Source of the DNA: Seohaeicola saemankumensis
Lineage (GTDB): Bacteria; Pseudomonadota; Alphaproteobacteria; Rhodobacterales; Rhodobacteraceae
Reading direction: 5' to 3'
Assembly (NCBI RefSeq): GCF_042678485.1
Contig: NZ_JBHTKR010000004.1
Location: 248,001 to 312,000, forward strand
Length of the DNA: 64,000 nucleotides
Part shown: positions 17,246 to 26,532 of the stretch, in pieces
Layout: each line of letters begins with the position of its first letter
How positions within the stretch are numbered: the stretch's first letter is position 1
Made by a program: the position numbers and the translations under genes
The notes under the pieces: generated by a model
Databases searched by the model: none
What the model was told of the DNA's origin: nothing
Seen by the model: the letters and a program-made list of their open reading frames with translations, nothing else

Positions 17246-17411
17246 CCACATCCTCCCAAGAATGCACAGGCCGATACTAGATCAGTTTGATCGACAATTA
17301 GACTAAAAATTTTAGGATTGTTCGCGGAAACTGGTCATAAAACTGCTAAAAACAGCCCGATTTGCCTGATCTGCCGTTCTTTTCGTGAAAAACCCCTGAT
17401 CCAGAGCCAGA

Positions 17412-17819
17412 TCAGAGCCAGTCGCGAAGAATCGGAATCAGTGGAATATCCGCAGGCGGCATCGGATAGGACTTGAGGTCAGCAGCACGAACCCATTTCA
17501 GCGCCTGACCTTCCCGAGGGGTGACAATACCTTGCCATTTGCGGCAGGCGAACACTGGCATCAGCAGGTGGAAGGTATCATAGCTGTGGCTGGCAAACGT
17601 CAGCGGGGCAAGGCAACTGGCCCAGGTATCGATCCCCAGCTCCTCATGCAGCTCGCGGATCAGCGCGGCTTCGGGGGTTTCACCCGGTTCCACCTTGCCG
17701 CCCGGAAATTCCCAAAGGCCTGCCATGGATTTCCCTTCGGGGCGCTGCGCCAGCAGCACCCGCCCATCGGCGTCGATCAAGGCCACGGCCGAAACCAGAA
17801 CGACTTTCACACTGTTCAC
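17412..17819 (-). CDS. mutT: 8-oxo-dGTP diphosphatase (MutT, Nudix)
   Basis: The 135-residue protein contains an exact Nudix box at residues 41-63 (G-x5-E-x7-REL-x-EE-x-G). The flanking patterns AQRPEGKSMAGLWEFPGGKV and a tryptophan near the base-binding loop (KWVRAADL) are typical of MutT, which destroys oxidised dGTP and prevents transversions. It lies 3 bases after argJ on the same strand, an arrangement common in Rhodobacterales. Confidence 0.93.
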   Translation of the reverse strand: MNSVKVVLVSAVALIDADGRVLLAQRPEGKSMAGLWEFPGGKVEPGETPEAALIRELHEELGIDTWASCLAPLTFASHSYDTFHLLMPVFACRKWQGIVTPREGQALKWVRAADLKSYPMPPADIPLIPILRDWL

Positions 17820-17822
17820 GCG

Positions 17823-19052
17823 TCAGGACCTGTAATCGGCGTTGATCTCGATATAGCCATGCGTGAGGTCGCAGGTCCACACCGTGCACTTGCCATGTCC
17901 AAGGCCAAGATCGACACTGATCCGCAGGTATTCACCCTTCATATAGGCTGCCGCGTCGGCTTCCTTGTAGGCGGGAGAGACCCATCCGTTTTCAGCCACC
18001 AGAAGATCCCCGAAGCGGATGGTCAACAGGTCACGATCTGCCGCAGCACCGGATTTGCCGATCGCCATCACCACGCGGCCCCAATTGGGATCCTCGCCTG
18101 CAATGGCGGTCTTGATCAGCGGTGAATTGGCAATGGCCATCGCATGTGTCTTGGCGTCGGCATCGCTTGCGGCACCGGTCACCGCCACTTCGACGAATTT
18201 CGTGGCACCCTCGCCATCGCGGACGACCTGATGCGCAAGATCCAGCATGACGCCATGAAGTGCATCGCGGAATGCTGTCGTGGCGCCATCAACCTTGACG
18301 CCCGATGCCCCGGTCGCGGCCAACAACAGCGTGTCCGAAGTCGATGTATCGCTGTCCACGGTGATGCAATTGAAGGTCACATCGGTCAACTCTGACAGCA
18401 TCGCCTGAAGCGCGGCCCGTTCGGCCGCTGCATCCGTGAAGATATAGACCAGCATCGTCGCCATGTCGGGCGCGATCATGCCTGACCCTTTCGCGATACC
18501 TGCGATCTTCACCGGCTTGCCGTCGATGCTGATCTCGGCGGCGGCGCCCTTGGGGAAGGTATCGGTCGTCATGATCGCCCGCGCGGCGGCGGCAATCGCG
18601 CCCTTGTCCAGCGTCTCCGCCAGTTCCTTCAGCTTTGCCGTGATCCGCTCATGCGGCAACGGCTCTCCGATTACCCCGGTCGAGGATGAAAACACCCGCG
18701 TTTCGGGCAGGCCGAGGGTCTGGGCGGCAGCCGTGGTGACCGCGCGGGTCGAAACAACCCCGTTCTTGCCTGTGAACGCATTGGAATTGCCCGAGTTGAC
18801 GATGATCGCGGCGCCGTCTGCGCTGTCGAGGCCGATCTTCGCCTGGCAATCCAGCACGGGCGCCGACCGCGTGGCAGAGCGTGTGAACACGCCTGCCATG
18901 GTCGTGCCCGGCGCCAACCGCGCCATCATAACATCGGTTCGACCCTGATACCGAACACCGGCCTGGGCCGCGGAAAATGCGACACCTTCGATCACCGGAA
19001 GGTCAGGAAAAGCGTCGGGTGCAAGCGGTGAAACCTTGGTGATCTTTCCCAT
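17823..19052 (-). CDS. argJ: Bifunctional ornithine acetyltransferase / N-acetylglutamate synthase
   Basis: ArgJ recycles the acetyl group from N-acetylornithine to glutamate in arginine synthesis. The 409-residue precursor cleaves itself between the two subunits at the conserved motif KGSGMIAPDMATM (residues 188-200), leaving Thr199 as the nucleophile. Other family motifs are VNSGNSNAFTG near residue 86 and the C-terminal EDPNWGR. It sits 3 bases from the parvulin gene upstream and 3 from mutT downstream, so the three form one operon. Confidence 0.97.
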   Translation of the reverse strand: MGKITKVSPLAPDAFPDLPVIEGVAFSAAQAGVRYQGRTDVMMARLAPGTTMAGVFTRSATRSAPVLDCQAKIGLDSADGAAIIVNSGNSNAFTGKNGVVSTRAVTTAAAQTLGLPETRVFSSSTGVIGEPLPHERITAKLKELAETLDKGAIAAAARAIMTTDTFPKGAAAEISIDGKPVKIAGIAKGSGMIAPDMATMLVYIFTDAAAERAALQAMLSELTDVTFNCITVDSDTSTSDTLLLAATGASGVKVDGATTAFRDALHGVMLDLAHQVVRDGEGATKFVEVAVTGAASDADAKTHAMAIANSPLIKTAIAGEDPNWGRVVMAIGKSGAAADRDLLTIRFGDLLVAENGWVSPAYKEADAAAYMKGEYLRISVDLGLGHGKCTVWTCDLTHGYIEINADYRS

Positions 19053-19055
19053 GTC

Positions 19056-19916
19056 TCAGTTCTCCAGAAGATCGAGGTTCTTGATCAGGGCGGGGTCGAT
19101 CCCTGCGCCCGGACGCTCTACTGCCGCGGCTGCAGTCAGCGCATCCAGACGGGCCTGGACCGCCGCGCGCTCGACCTGCGGGCGCAGCTCATCCGATACC
19201 TGATCCAGCGAAGGGACTTCACGCAGGCGGGTCTCGTTCAGTTTGACCACGTGCCAACCAAACTGCGTCTGTACCGGCTCCGAGACGGCTCCGACCTCAA
19301 GCGCGACTACGGCTGCTTCGAAATCAGGCACCATCATGCCCGATTCGAACCATCCCAGTTGCCCGCCGCTGGCCGCGGATGAATCGCTGGATGCTTCTTG
19401 CGCCAGGGCCGCGAATTCTTCACCTGCGTTCAGCCGCGCGATCAGGGCTGCCGCTTCTTCCTGGGTTTCAACCAGGATATGCGAAGCATTCCATTCGCGG
19501 GTCGGCTGGGCATTGGCGAAGGCTTCGTCATAGGCCTTCTGAAGTGCTTCGTCGGTCACGGCATCCTTCAGGATGTCATCGACGACCGCTGCCGCAAGAA
19601 GGGCGCGGCGTTCATTCTCAAGCGCGATCTGCACGCTGCGGGGCGTGTTGTCGCCGATCGTCTGCGCCAGAACGGATTGCTGGATGAGCTGATCCAGAAT
19701 GCCGTTGAACAGCACCTCGTCCGGCAGCGTCAGATATTGCTCGGGCAGGGTGGTGCGGGCCATGATCATCTGGCCCAGGGTGATATTGACCCCATTGACC
19801 GTCGCGATCACGCTGTCTGCATCGGGGGTGTCCTGCGCCAGCACGGGCCCGGCAGCCCAAACCGCGAAAACTGCTGCTGACAGGGAAGTGATGGCATTTC
19901 GATGAAGTTTCTGCAT
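19056..19916 (-). CDS. Periplasmic parvulin-type peptidyl-prolyl isomerase
   Basis: The 286-residue protein has a signal peptide ending PVLAQDTPDA, a helical N-terminal SurA/PrsA-like chaperone part, and a parvulin domain (about residues 135-235) with the motifs ASHILVETQEEAAALI, GGQLGWFESGMMVPDFE and TQFGWHVVKLNE. It folds or escorts exported proteins in the periplasm. The gene is divergent from secA, with 178 bases between the starts, a sensible pairing of two export genes. It heads the operon with argJ and mutT. Confidence 0.93.
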   Translation of the reverse strand: MQKLHRNAITSLSAAVFAVWAAGPVLAQDTPDADSVIATVNGVNITLGQMIMARTTLPEQYLTLPDEVLFNGILDQLIQQSVLAQTIGDNTPRSVQIALENERRALLAAAVVDDILKDAVTDEALQKAYDEAFANAQPTREWNASHILVETQEEAAALIARLNAGEEFAALAQEASSDSSAASGGQLGWFESGMMVPDFEAAVVALEVGAVSEPVQTQFGWHVVKLNETRLREVPSLDQVSDELRPQVERAAVQARLDALTAAAAVERPGAGIDPALIKNLDLLEN

Positions 19917-20094
19917 GGATTCGTCCTTTGTATCGGGCGCATCCGGCCCCCGGCGTTGACAGTCATGAAGCCGCCCCTTACATCGCCCTGAGGCCAGGTT
20001 TGGCTGTCTTTTCCCGCCTCTTCATATGTGCTGCGGAAAGAGCCGGCAAGCAGATGGCTTGCACAACTCTGTCAACGAGCGGAACGGAACGGAT

Positions 20095-22815
20095 ATGCTG
20101 GGACTCGGAACTCTTGCCAAGAAGGTGTTCGGCACCCCCAACGACCGCAAGATCAAATCGGTGCGTCCGCTTGTCGAGAAGATCAACGCGCTGGAACCTG
20201 AATTTCAGGCCCTGTCGGATGAGGGCCTGAAGGACAAGACCGCGGAATTCAAGGCGCGTGTGCAAAATGGCGAAAGCCTTGAAGCCATCTTGCCCGAAGC
20301 TTTCGCCAACTGCCGCGAAGGCGCGCGCCGCGCCTTGGGTCTTCGCGCATTCGACACGCAGCTGATGGGCGGCATCTTCCTGCATCAGGGCAATATCGCC
20401 GAGATGAAGACCGGCGAAGGCAAGACGCTTGTGGCGACCTTTCCCGCCTATCTGAACGCGCTGATGGGCAAGGGCGTGCATATCGTGACCGTCAACGACT
20501 ACCTGGCGCGGCGCGATGCGGAATGGATGGGCAAGGTCTATGCCGCTCTTGGGATGACCACGGGCGTCGTCTATCCGCAACAGCCCGAAAGCGAGAAGAA
20601 GATCGCTTACGGCGCAGACATCACCTATGCCACCAATAACGAGCTTGGCTTCGATTATCTTCGCGACAACATGAAATCCAGCCTGGATCAGATGAACCAG
20701 CGGGACCATTTCTTTGCCATCGTCGACGAGGTGGACAGTATTCTGATCGATGAGGCGCGCACGCCTCTGATCATCTCGGGGCCGTCGCAGGACCGCTCGG
20801 AGCTTTACCTGGCGATCGACAAGTTGATCCCGGAACTGAACGAAGAAGACTTCACGCTTGATGAAAAGACCCGCAACGTGACCTTCACGGACGAAGGCAA
20901 CGAAGCGCTTGAGCAGATGTTGCATGCCCGTGGTATCCTGCCGGCGGATCAGTCGCTTTATGATCCCGAAAGCACGACCATCGTTCACCATGTGAACCAG
21001 GGTCTGCGCGCGCACAAGCTGTTCGCCAAGGACAAGGACTACATCGTTCGCGATAACGAGGTGGTCCTGATCGACGAATTCACCGGTCGCATGATGACCG
21101 GGCGCCGCCTGTCCGATGGTCTGCACCAGGCGATCGAGGCCAAGGAAGGGTGCAATATCCAGCCTGAGAACGTGACCCTGGCACAGGTGACCTTCCAGAA
21201 CTACTTCCGCCTTTATGACAAGCTGGCCGGCATGACCGGCACGGCGGTGACCGAGGCAGAAGAATTTTCCGAGATTTACGGCCTTGGCGTTGTCGAAGTG
21301 CCGACCAACCGTCCGATCGCCCGTGTCGATGAGGACGATGCCGTCTACCGTACTGCCCGCGAGAAATACGATGCCATTGTCGAAACCATTCGCGAGGCGC
21401 ATGCCAAGGGGCAACCGGTACTGGTGGGGACTACCTCGATCGAGAAATCCGAATTCCTGTCCGGGCTTCTGACGCAGGCCGAAATTCCGCATAACGTCCT
21501 GAACGCACGCCAGCATGAAAAGGAAGCGCAGATCGTTGCCGACGCAGGCAAGTTCGGTGCGGTGACAATCGCGACCAACATGGCCGGCCGGGGTACTGAC
21601 ATCAAGCTGGGTGGCAACGTCGACTTCAAGGTGATGGAAGCCCTTGCCGCGAACCCCGATGCACATCCCGACGAATTGCGCGCCCGCATCGAAGCGGAAC
21701 ACGCCGCAGAGGAAGCCCGCGTGAAAGAGGCCGGCGGCCTGTTCGTTCTGGCGACCGAGCGTCACGAAAGCCGCCGGATCGACAACCAGTTGCGGGGCCG
21801 TTCGGGCCGTCAGGGTGACCCGGGCCGTTCTTCGTTCTTCCTCAGCCTCGAGGATGACCTGATGCGGATCTTCGGATCGGAGCGTCTGGACAAGGTTCTG
21901 TCCAGCCTCGGCATGAAGGAAGGCGAGGCGATCGTGCACCCTTGGGTGAACAAGTCGCTTGAGCGGGCGCAAGCCAAGGTCGAAGGACGCAACTTTGACA
22001 TCCGCAAGCAATTGCTGAAATTCGACGATGTGATGAACGAGCAGCGCAAGGTGATCTTTGCCCAGCGCCGCGAGATCATGGAAGCGCAGGATCTGTCGGA
22101 CACGATCTCGGACATGCGCAGCCAGGTGATTGACGATCTGGTCGAGCAGTACATGCCGCCCAAGACATACGCTGACCAGTGGGATACCGAAGGTCTGCAT
22201 CGTGACTGCATCGAGAAACTGGGTATCGATGTGCCCGTGGTCGATTGGGCTGCGGAAGAGGGTGTGGACGACGAACAGATCACCGAACGTCTGGAAGAGG
22301 CCGCGTCCAATTACATGGACGAGAAGGTTGCGGCTTTCGGTGCGGACAACATGCGCCAGATCGAAAAGCAGCTTCTCTTGCAGACCATTGATGCGAAGTG
22401 GCGCGAACATCTGCTGATGCTGGAACACCTGCGATCGGTCGTGAGTTTCCGTGGTTACGCCCAGCGCGATCCGCTGAACGAATACAAGAACGAGGCTTTC
22501 CAGCTATTCGAATCGATGCTCGACAGTCTGCGTGAGGACGTGACCCGCAAACTGGCCCAGATCCGACCGCTGACCGAAGAAGAACAGCAGGAAATGGTGC
22601 GCCAGTACGCGGCGCAGCAAGCGGCGCTTGCCGCCCAGATGAAGGCGGCCCAGGACGCAGCATCAGGCCAGCAAGGTGATAGCACCCCTGCAGAAGGCGC
22701 GGTCGCAGGATTTGACGAAAACGATCCGGCGACATGGGGCAACCCGGGCCGGAACGATCAGTGCCCCTGCGGATCGGGAAAGAAATTCAAGCATTGCCAT
22801 GGGCGTCTGGCCTGA
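20095..22815 (+). CDS. secA: Preprotein translocase ATPase SecA
   Basis: SecA drives protein export through SecYEG. The 906-residue length is normal for alphaproteobacteria. Walker A (MKTGEGKT) is at residues 104-111, followed by the DEVDSILIDEARTPL motor motif, the preprotein cross-linking domain, DEAD-helicase motif VI (GRSGRQGDPG) and the C-terminal zinc ligand set CPCGSGKKFKHCH that binds SecB. The start at 20095 gives the family N-terminus MLGLGTLAKKVFG and has a GGA-rich ribosome site; the frame is open 69 bases further upstream. Confidence 0.98.
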   Translation: MLGLGTLAKKVFGTPNDRKIKSVRPLVEKINALEPEFQALSDEGLKDKTAEFKARVQNGESLEAILPEAFANCREGARRALGLRAFDTQLMGGIFLHQGNIAEMKTGEGKTLVATFPAYLNALMGKGVHIVTVNDYLARRDAEWMGKVYAALGMTTGVVYPQQPESEKKIAYGADITYATNNELGFDYLRDNMKSSLDQMNQRDHFFAIVDEVDSILIDEARTPLIISGPSQDRSELYLAIDKLIPELNEEDFTLDEKTRNVTFTDEGNEALEQMLHARGILPADQSLYDPESTTIVHHVNQGLRAHKLFAKDKDYIVRDNEVVLIDEFTGRMMTGRRLSDGLHQAIEAKEGCNIQPENVTLAQVTFQNYFRLYDKLAGMTGTAVTEAEEFSEIYGLGVVEVPTNRPIARVDEDDAVYRTAREKYDAIVETIREAHAKGQPVLVGTTSIEKSEFLSGLLTQAEIPHNVLNARQHEKEAQIVADAGKFGAVTIATNMAGRGTDIKLGGNVDFKVMEALAANPDAHPDELRARIEAEHAAEEARVKEAGGLFVLATERHESRRIDNQLRGRSGRQGDPGRSSFFLSLEDDLMRIFGSERLDKVLSSLGMKEGEAIVHPWVNKSLERAQAKVEGRNFDIRKQLLKFDDVMNEQRKVIFAQRREIMEAQDLSDTISDMRSQVIDDLVEQYMPPKTYADQWDTEGLHRDCIEKLGIDVPVVDWAAEEGVDDEQITERLEEAASNYMDEKVAAFGADNMRQIEKQLLLQTIDAKWREHLLMLEHLRSVVSFRGYAQRDPLNEYKNEAFQLFESMLDSLREDVTRKLAQIRPLTEEEQQEMVRQYAAQQAALAAQMKAAQDAASGQQGDSTPAEGAVAGFDENDPATWGNPGRNDQCPCGSGKKFKHCHGRLA

Positions 22816-22878
22816 CCTGCCACATTTCGGCCCCGAAGACATCGGGTTCAGTACCTTGAACGTCTGCTTCGAAAAGTT

Positions 22879-22908
22879 TCAGACCAGTTTCGCCCGAAAC
22901 TGGTCTGA
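22879..22908. repeat. Perfect 13-bp hairpin downstream of secA
   Basis: TCAGACCAGTTTC pairs exactly with GAAACTGGTCTGA around a GCCC loop. It lies 64 bases after the secA stop and has no T-run after it, so it may stabilise the secA mRNA 3' end or act as a rho-linked end. Confidence 0.7.
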
Positions 22909-22978
22909 TCCCAGTCACAGTGATGCCAGTTTGATTTGTGATGAATGCTTCGTGTCTTTGTGATGGCGGAGTGTGGTA

Positions 22979-24037
22979 ATGATTGGCTTGAAGAACGCGA
23001 CCTTCTGTGGCGCTACGTTGTTCGCGGCTTTGTTGACGGGCCATCTGATGCGGTCCTCCCCGGTGGCAGAATTGCGTTATCCAGCGAAAGCGCAGGGTGA
23101 AGCCAGGGATGTCAATCAGGTCCCCGCAGCGACTTCCGCGACCGGCGACCTGGATTCAGGCATCACCGATATGGAACTGACCTCTGTTGCCTTTACCTCG
23201 GCGAGCGTGAAAAGCGTGGTCAGTCCCGGGCCGGATCAGGACACAATCGTGTCCAGGCGCGCTTTCACGGCAGGTGCGCGCGACAACCTTCTGAGCAGCG
23301 CAGATGAGCATCGTGTAGAGGCGCGTTTCGCCTCGACCGGTTCACCTGCGGATGCGCCTTGTAATGTATCGATGACGGCCCGACCCCTGGCGGCCGCAAT
23401 GGTTCAGCTGGATCTGACAGCTGAATGCGAACCTGACACGCCTGTGACGCTGCATCACAACGGAATGATGATCAGCCAGATCACGGACAGCAAAGGCAAC
23501 TTGACGCTGCAGATGCCTGCCTTGTCCCGCATGGCAGTGTTCCTGGCAGATTTTGAAAGCGGCAAGAGCGTGATGGCGAGGGCCGAGATCACATCGCTTG
23601 ATATATACGATCGTGTTGTCGTGCAGTGGGAAGGCCCCGGCAATATCCAGATTCATGCTTTCGAATTCGGTGCCGATTACGCCGATGAGGGTCACGTCTG
23701 GGAAGCCGCGCCAAGGAATATGGAGGACGCCGCGCTGGGGCGTGGTGGTTTCCTGACCAAGCATGGAAAGCCCCTGCCGGATCAGGATCTGCGGGCGCAG
23801 GTCTACACCTTCCCCTCAGCCACCGTGTCGCGCACCGGTGACGTTGTCTTGACCATAGAAACCGAAGTGACGGCCGAAACCTGTAGCCGCCGCATAGAGG
23901 CGCAGACCTTGCAAGTGTCCGGTGGCGGGGCCCTCAGTGTGACGGATCTGACACTTGATATGCCCGCCTGTGATGCGATTGGTGATTTTCTTGTGTTGAA
24001 AAACCTGCTTCAAGACCTGAAGATCGCTCAGAATTAG
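22979..24037 (+). CDS. Exported protein of unknown function downstream of secA
   Basis: The 352-residue product has a basic N-terminus and a hydrophobic segment (TFCGATLFAALLTGHL) that may act as a signal peptide or anchor. The rest is soluble, with a mostly beta-type pattern and few cysteines (CNVSM, CSRR and PACDAIGD at wide spacing), which could form disulfides in the periplasm. No catalytic motif stands out. My recollection is that similar genes after secA in Rhodobacterales are sometimes labelled translocase, but nothing in this sequence supports that. The ATG at 22979 has GGCGGAG upstream. The next gene begins 22 bases later and is probably co-transcribed. Confidence 0.75.
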   Translation: MIGLKNATFCGATLFAALLTGHLMRSSPVAELRYPAKAQGEARDVNQVPAATSATGDLDSGITDMELTSVAFTSASVKSVVSPGPDQDTIVSRRAFTAGARDNLLSSADEHRVEARFASTGSPADAPCNVSMTARPLAAAMVQLDLTAECEPDTPVTLHHNGMMISQITDSKGNLTLQMPALSRMAVFLADFESGKSVMARAEITSLDIYDRVVVQWEGPGNIQIHAFEFGADYADEGHVWEAAPRNMEDAALGRGGFLTKHGKPLPDQDLRAQVYTFPSATVSRTGDVVLTIETEVTAETCSRRIEAQTLQVSGGGALSVTDLTLDMPACDAIGDFLVLKNLLQDLKIAQN

Positions 24038-24059
24038 TCGCAAGTTACAGGGTATATTG

Positions 24060-25625
24060 ATGTTCAGGATATGTGCGGCTTGGAAGGCCGCACTTTCTAT
24101 TTTCGTGATGTGGCTGGCCGTGCCTGCGGCCGCGCAGGACATCACCCTCACGTCCAGAGACGGTGCCGTGCAGTTGAGCGGTACTTTCCTTGGATTTGAC
24201 GGGGAATATTACCGCATCGAAACAGTCTATGGCGAACTTACCGTCGATGGCAGCGGGGTTCTGTGCGAAGGCCCGGCTTGTCCCAGCCTCGAGGATTATG
24301 TCGCACGCCTTTCCTTTTCAGGCGCAGCCAGCATGATCGACCTGCTGATGCCGGCCCTTGTCGAAGGCTTTACCTTGCGCGAAGGGTACGGTGTGCGTCG
24401 CGAACCGCTGGACGGCAGCCATTTCGAATACCTGATCTTTGACCGGCAAACAGGACGGGACTTGGGGCGGTTTCGGTTTCGGTCGACCAATTCGGACGAG
24501 GGTTTCGCGGACCTTCTGGCGAATGAAGCCGATATCGCCTTGTCCTTGCGTGAAATCCGGGGGGAAGAACTGGCCATGGCCCGCGAGGCCGGGTTTGGTG
24601 ACCTTCGGGCAAGGGGTCGTTTTCGGGTTCTCGCGCTTGATGCCGTTGTGCCCGTCATCCCCGGTTCACTGCCTTTCGACCGGATTTTGACAGCCGATCT
24701 GGCGCGTGTCTTTTCAGGCCAGATCACCAATTGGTCCGACATTGGCGGACCCGACGCGCCCATAAGCCTGCACCTCAGAAATGCCGACTCGGGTCTCATG
24801 CAGGCGGCGGTAGATAAGCTGCTGGGCGCTGTTGACCTTGAACTTGCGTCCTCTGTCGAACGCCATGACAGCGATGCTGCCCTTGCGCTTGCCGTGGTCG
24901 CTGATCCCTTTGGGATCGGTCTTGCCAGTGCTGCGGAAACCGGCCTGGCGCGCCGCCTTGCCTTATCAGGCGATTGCGGATTTGCCCTGCGCGCGTCGCG
25001 CCAGAACGTCAAGACCGAGGACTACCCGCTGACAGCCCCGATGTTTCTTTACTTGCCGCCGCGCCGACTGCCAAAGCTGGCGCGCGAGTTCCTGTTCTAC
25101 ACCCAAAGCATGCCTGCACAGCTGGTGATCCGCCGGGCCGGTTTTGTCGATCTTGCCCCCGAGGCAATTCCACTCGCCGCCCAGGGCGAGCGGTTTGCAA
25201 ATGCTATCGCCCAGGCAGGTTCCGAAGTGGGTCTGGACGAGTTGAAACGCATGGTTGCCACGCTTGGAAAGATGCAGCGCCTGACAACGACCTTCCGGTT
25301 CGAAGCAGGGTCCATCCGGCTGGATGCGCAATCGCGATCGAATGTCGAACAACTGGCAAGCCGACTGGAAGATGGCACCTATGACGGTCGTCATCTTATG
25401 TTCGTGGGTTTCAGCGATGGTGACGGCGGGGCCGAGGCCAACCGGTCTATTGCCCTGCGCCGGGCCGAGACTGTGCGCCAGGCCGTGACAAGCGCCGCTG
25501 AAATCGCGGATTTCTCACAAGTGGAGCTATCAACAGAAACCTTTGGCGAGGCTTTGCCAATGGCCTGCGATGACAGCGCCTGGGGGCGGCAGGTCAATCG
25601 CAGGGTCGAAGTCTGGCTGCGCTGA
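24060..25625 (+). CDS. PstS-like phosphate-binding domain fused to an OmpA domain
   Basis: The 521-residue protein has a signal peptide (WLAVPAAAQ). A short N-terminal beta domain (GTFLGFDGEYYRIETVYGELTV) follows, with two cysteines at CEGPAC. Residues of about 75-350 resemble a PstS-type periplasmic binding protein: LREGYGVRREPL, FSGQITNWSDIGG and DSDAALALAVVADPFGIG match the phosphate-binding fold. The last 110 residues are an OmpA-like peptidoglycan-binding domain (FVGFSDGDGGAEANRSIALRRAETV and QVNRRVEVWLR). Together this suggests a ligand sensor or binding protein held to the cell wall. A free PstS does not carry such a tail. No ABC transporter genes are adjacent. Confidence 0.82.
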   Translation: MFRICAAWKAALSIFVMWLAVPAAAQDITLTSRDGAVQLSGTFLGFDGEYYRIETVYGELTVDGSGVLCEGPACPSLEDYVARLSFSGAASMIDLLMPALVEGFTLREGYGVRREPLDGSHFEYLIFDRQTGRDLGRFRFRSTNSDEGFADLLANEADIALSLREIRGEELAMAREAGFGDLRARGRFRVLALDAVVPVIPGSLPFDRILTADLARVFSGQITNWSDIGGPDAPISLHLRNADSGLMQAAVDKLLGAVDLELASSVERHDSDAALALAVVADPFGIGLASAAETGLARRLALSGDCGFALRASRQNVKTEDYPLTAPMFLYLPPRRLPKLAREFLFYTQSMPAQLVIRRAGFVDLAPEAIPLAAQGERFANAIAQAGSEVGLDELKRMVATLGKMQRLTTTFRFEAGSIRLDAQSRSNVEQLASRLEDGTYDGRHLMFVGFSDGDGGAEANRSIALRRAETVRQAVTSAAEIADFSQVELSTETFGEALPMACDDSAWGRQVNRRVEVWLR

Positions 25626-25633
25626 CGCTGTTC

Positions 25634-26398
25634 CTACAAAAGCCCCTCTGACCGGAAACTCAACTCGCGGGAGCGACCGATTACCAGGTGATCGTGCAGG
25701 GTCAGTCCAAGCGCCTCTGAAGCGATCTTGATTTGCTGTGTCATCTGGATGTCCGCCTCTGATGGCGTTGGATCACCCGAGGGATGATTATGCACCAGGA
25801 TCAGCGCCGAGGCGTTCAGTTCTAGGGCGCGCTTGACCACTTCACGGGGGTAGACCGGAACGTGATCCACCGTGCCCTGGGCCTGCGCCTCATCGGCCAC
25901 GAGAACATTCTTGCGATCCAGGTAGAGAACGCGAAACTGTTCGGTATCCCTATGCGCCATCGTCGTGTGACAGTAATCCAGCACGGCATCCCAACTTGAA
26001 ATGACATGGCGTTGCAGGATGCGTGACCGCGCAAGGCGCTGGGCCGCGGCTTCGACGATCTTGAGTTCGGTGATGACGGCATCGCCCACGCCCTTCACCT
26101 CGCCCAGACGTGCAACGGGGGCTGAAAGAACCCGGTTGAAATCGCCGAACACATCAAGAAGCAGACGCGCCAGAGGTTTGACATCCTGACGCGGAATGGC
26201 GCGAAACAGGACCAGTTCAAGCATTTCATAATCCGGCATCGCTGCCGCACCGCCGGATAGAAAACGCTCACGCAATCGCCTGCGGTGTTCGCCAATGTAG
26301 GAGGGCAGCTTGCCCGAGGGCAGAGCTTCTGCCACCCGCACCTCGTCACAGTCGAAGAGCGGCATGCGAGATTCGGAAAAGGCTGGCAGATGTTTCAT
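25634..26398 (-). CDS. radC: RadC-family JAB-domain protein
   Basis: The 254-residue protein has an N-terminal helix-hairpin-helix region (DYEMLELVLFRAIPRQDVKPLA, GEVKGVGDAV) and a C-terminal JAB/MPN metalloprotease-like domain with the motif HNHPSGDPTPSEAD, which keeps both histidines, the serine and the aspartate of the JAMM site. The old link to DNA repair is not well supported in the family. The start at 26398 (MKHLPAF) fits best; the frame is open another 117 bases upstream across a terminator. Confidence 0.88.
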   Translation of the reverse strand: MKHLPAFSESRMPLFDCDEVRVAEALPSGKLPSYIGEHRRRLRERFLSGGAAAMPDYEMLELVLFRAIPRQDVKPLARLLLDVFGDFNRVLSAPVARLGEVKGVGDAVITELKIVEAAAQRLARSRILQRHVISSWDAVLDYCHTTMAHRDTEQFRVLYLDRKNVLVADEAQAQGTVDHVPVYPREVVKRALELNASALILVHNHPSGDPTPSEADIQMTQQIKIASEALGLTLHDHLVIGRSRELSFRSEGLL

Positions 26399-26475
26399 CC
26401 CGCCAGCCTCGCCTGAAATGATTGAGCAACTGTTAAAACGGAAAGATACCGGCGAAAAACGCAACGGCGCCAGAC

Positions 26476-26510
26476 GAAAACGGGCGCATGGCTGCATGCC
26501 ATACGCCCGT
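26476..26510 (-). terminator. Terminator of the dnaK-dnaJ operon
   Basis: Read on the minus strand, ACGGGCGTATGGC pairs with GCCATGCGCCCGT with a single mismatch, around ATGCA, and is followed by TTTTCGTC. It begins about 22 bases after the dnaJ stop. Confidence 0.75.
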
Positions 26511-26532
26511 CCCATGTGATGAAAGAAGGATC

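Noticed and set aside
19978..22428. 816-codon minus-strand frame opposite secA
   Set aside because: Antisense of secA, caused by GC bias. It has no independent support.
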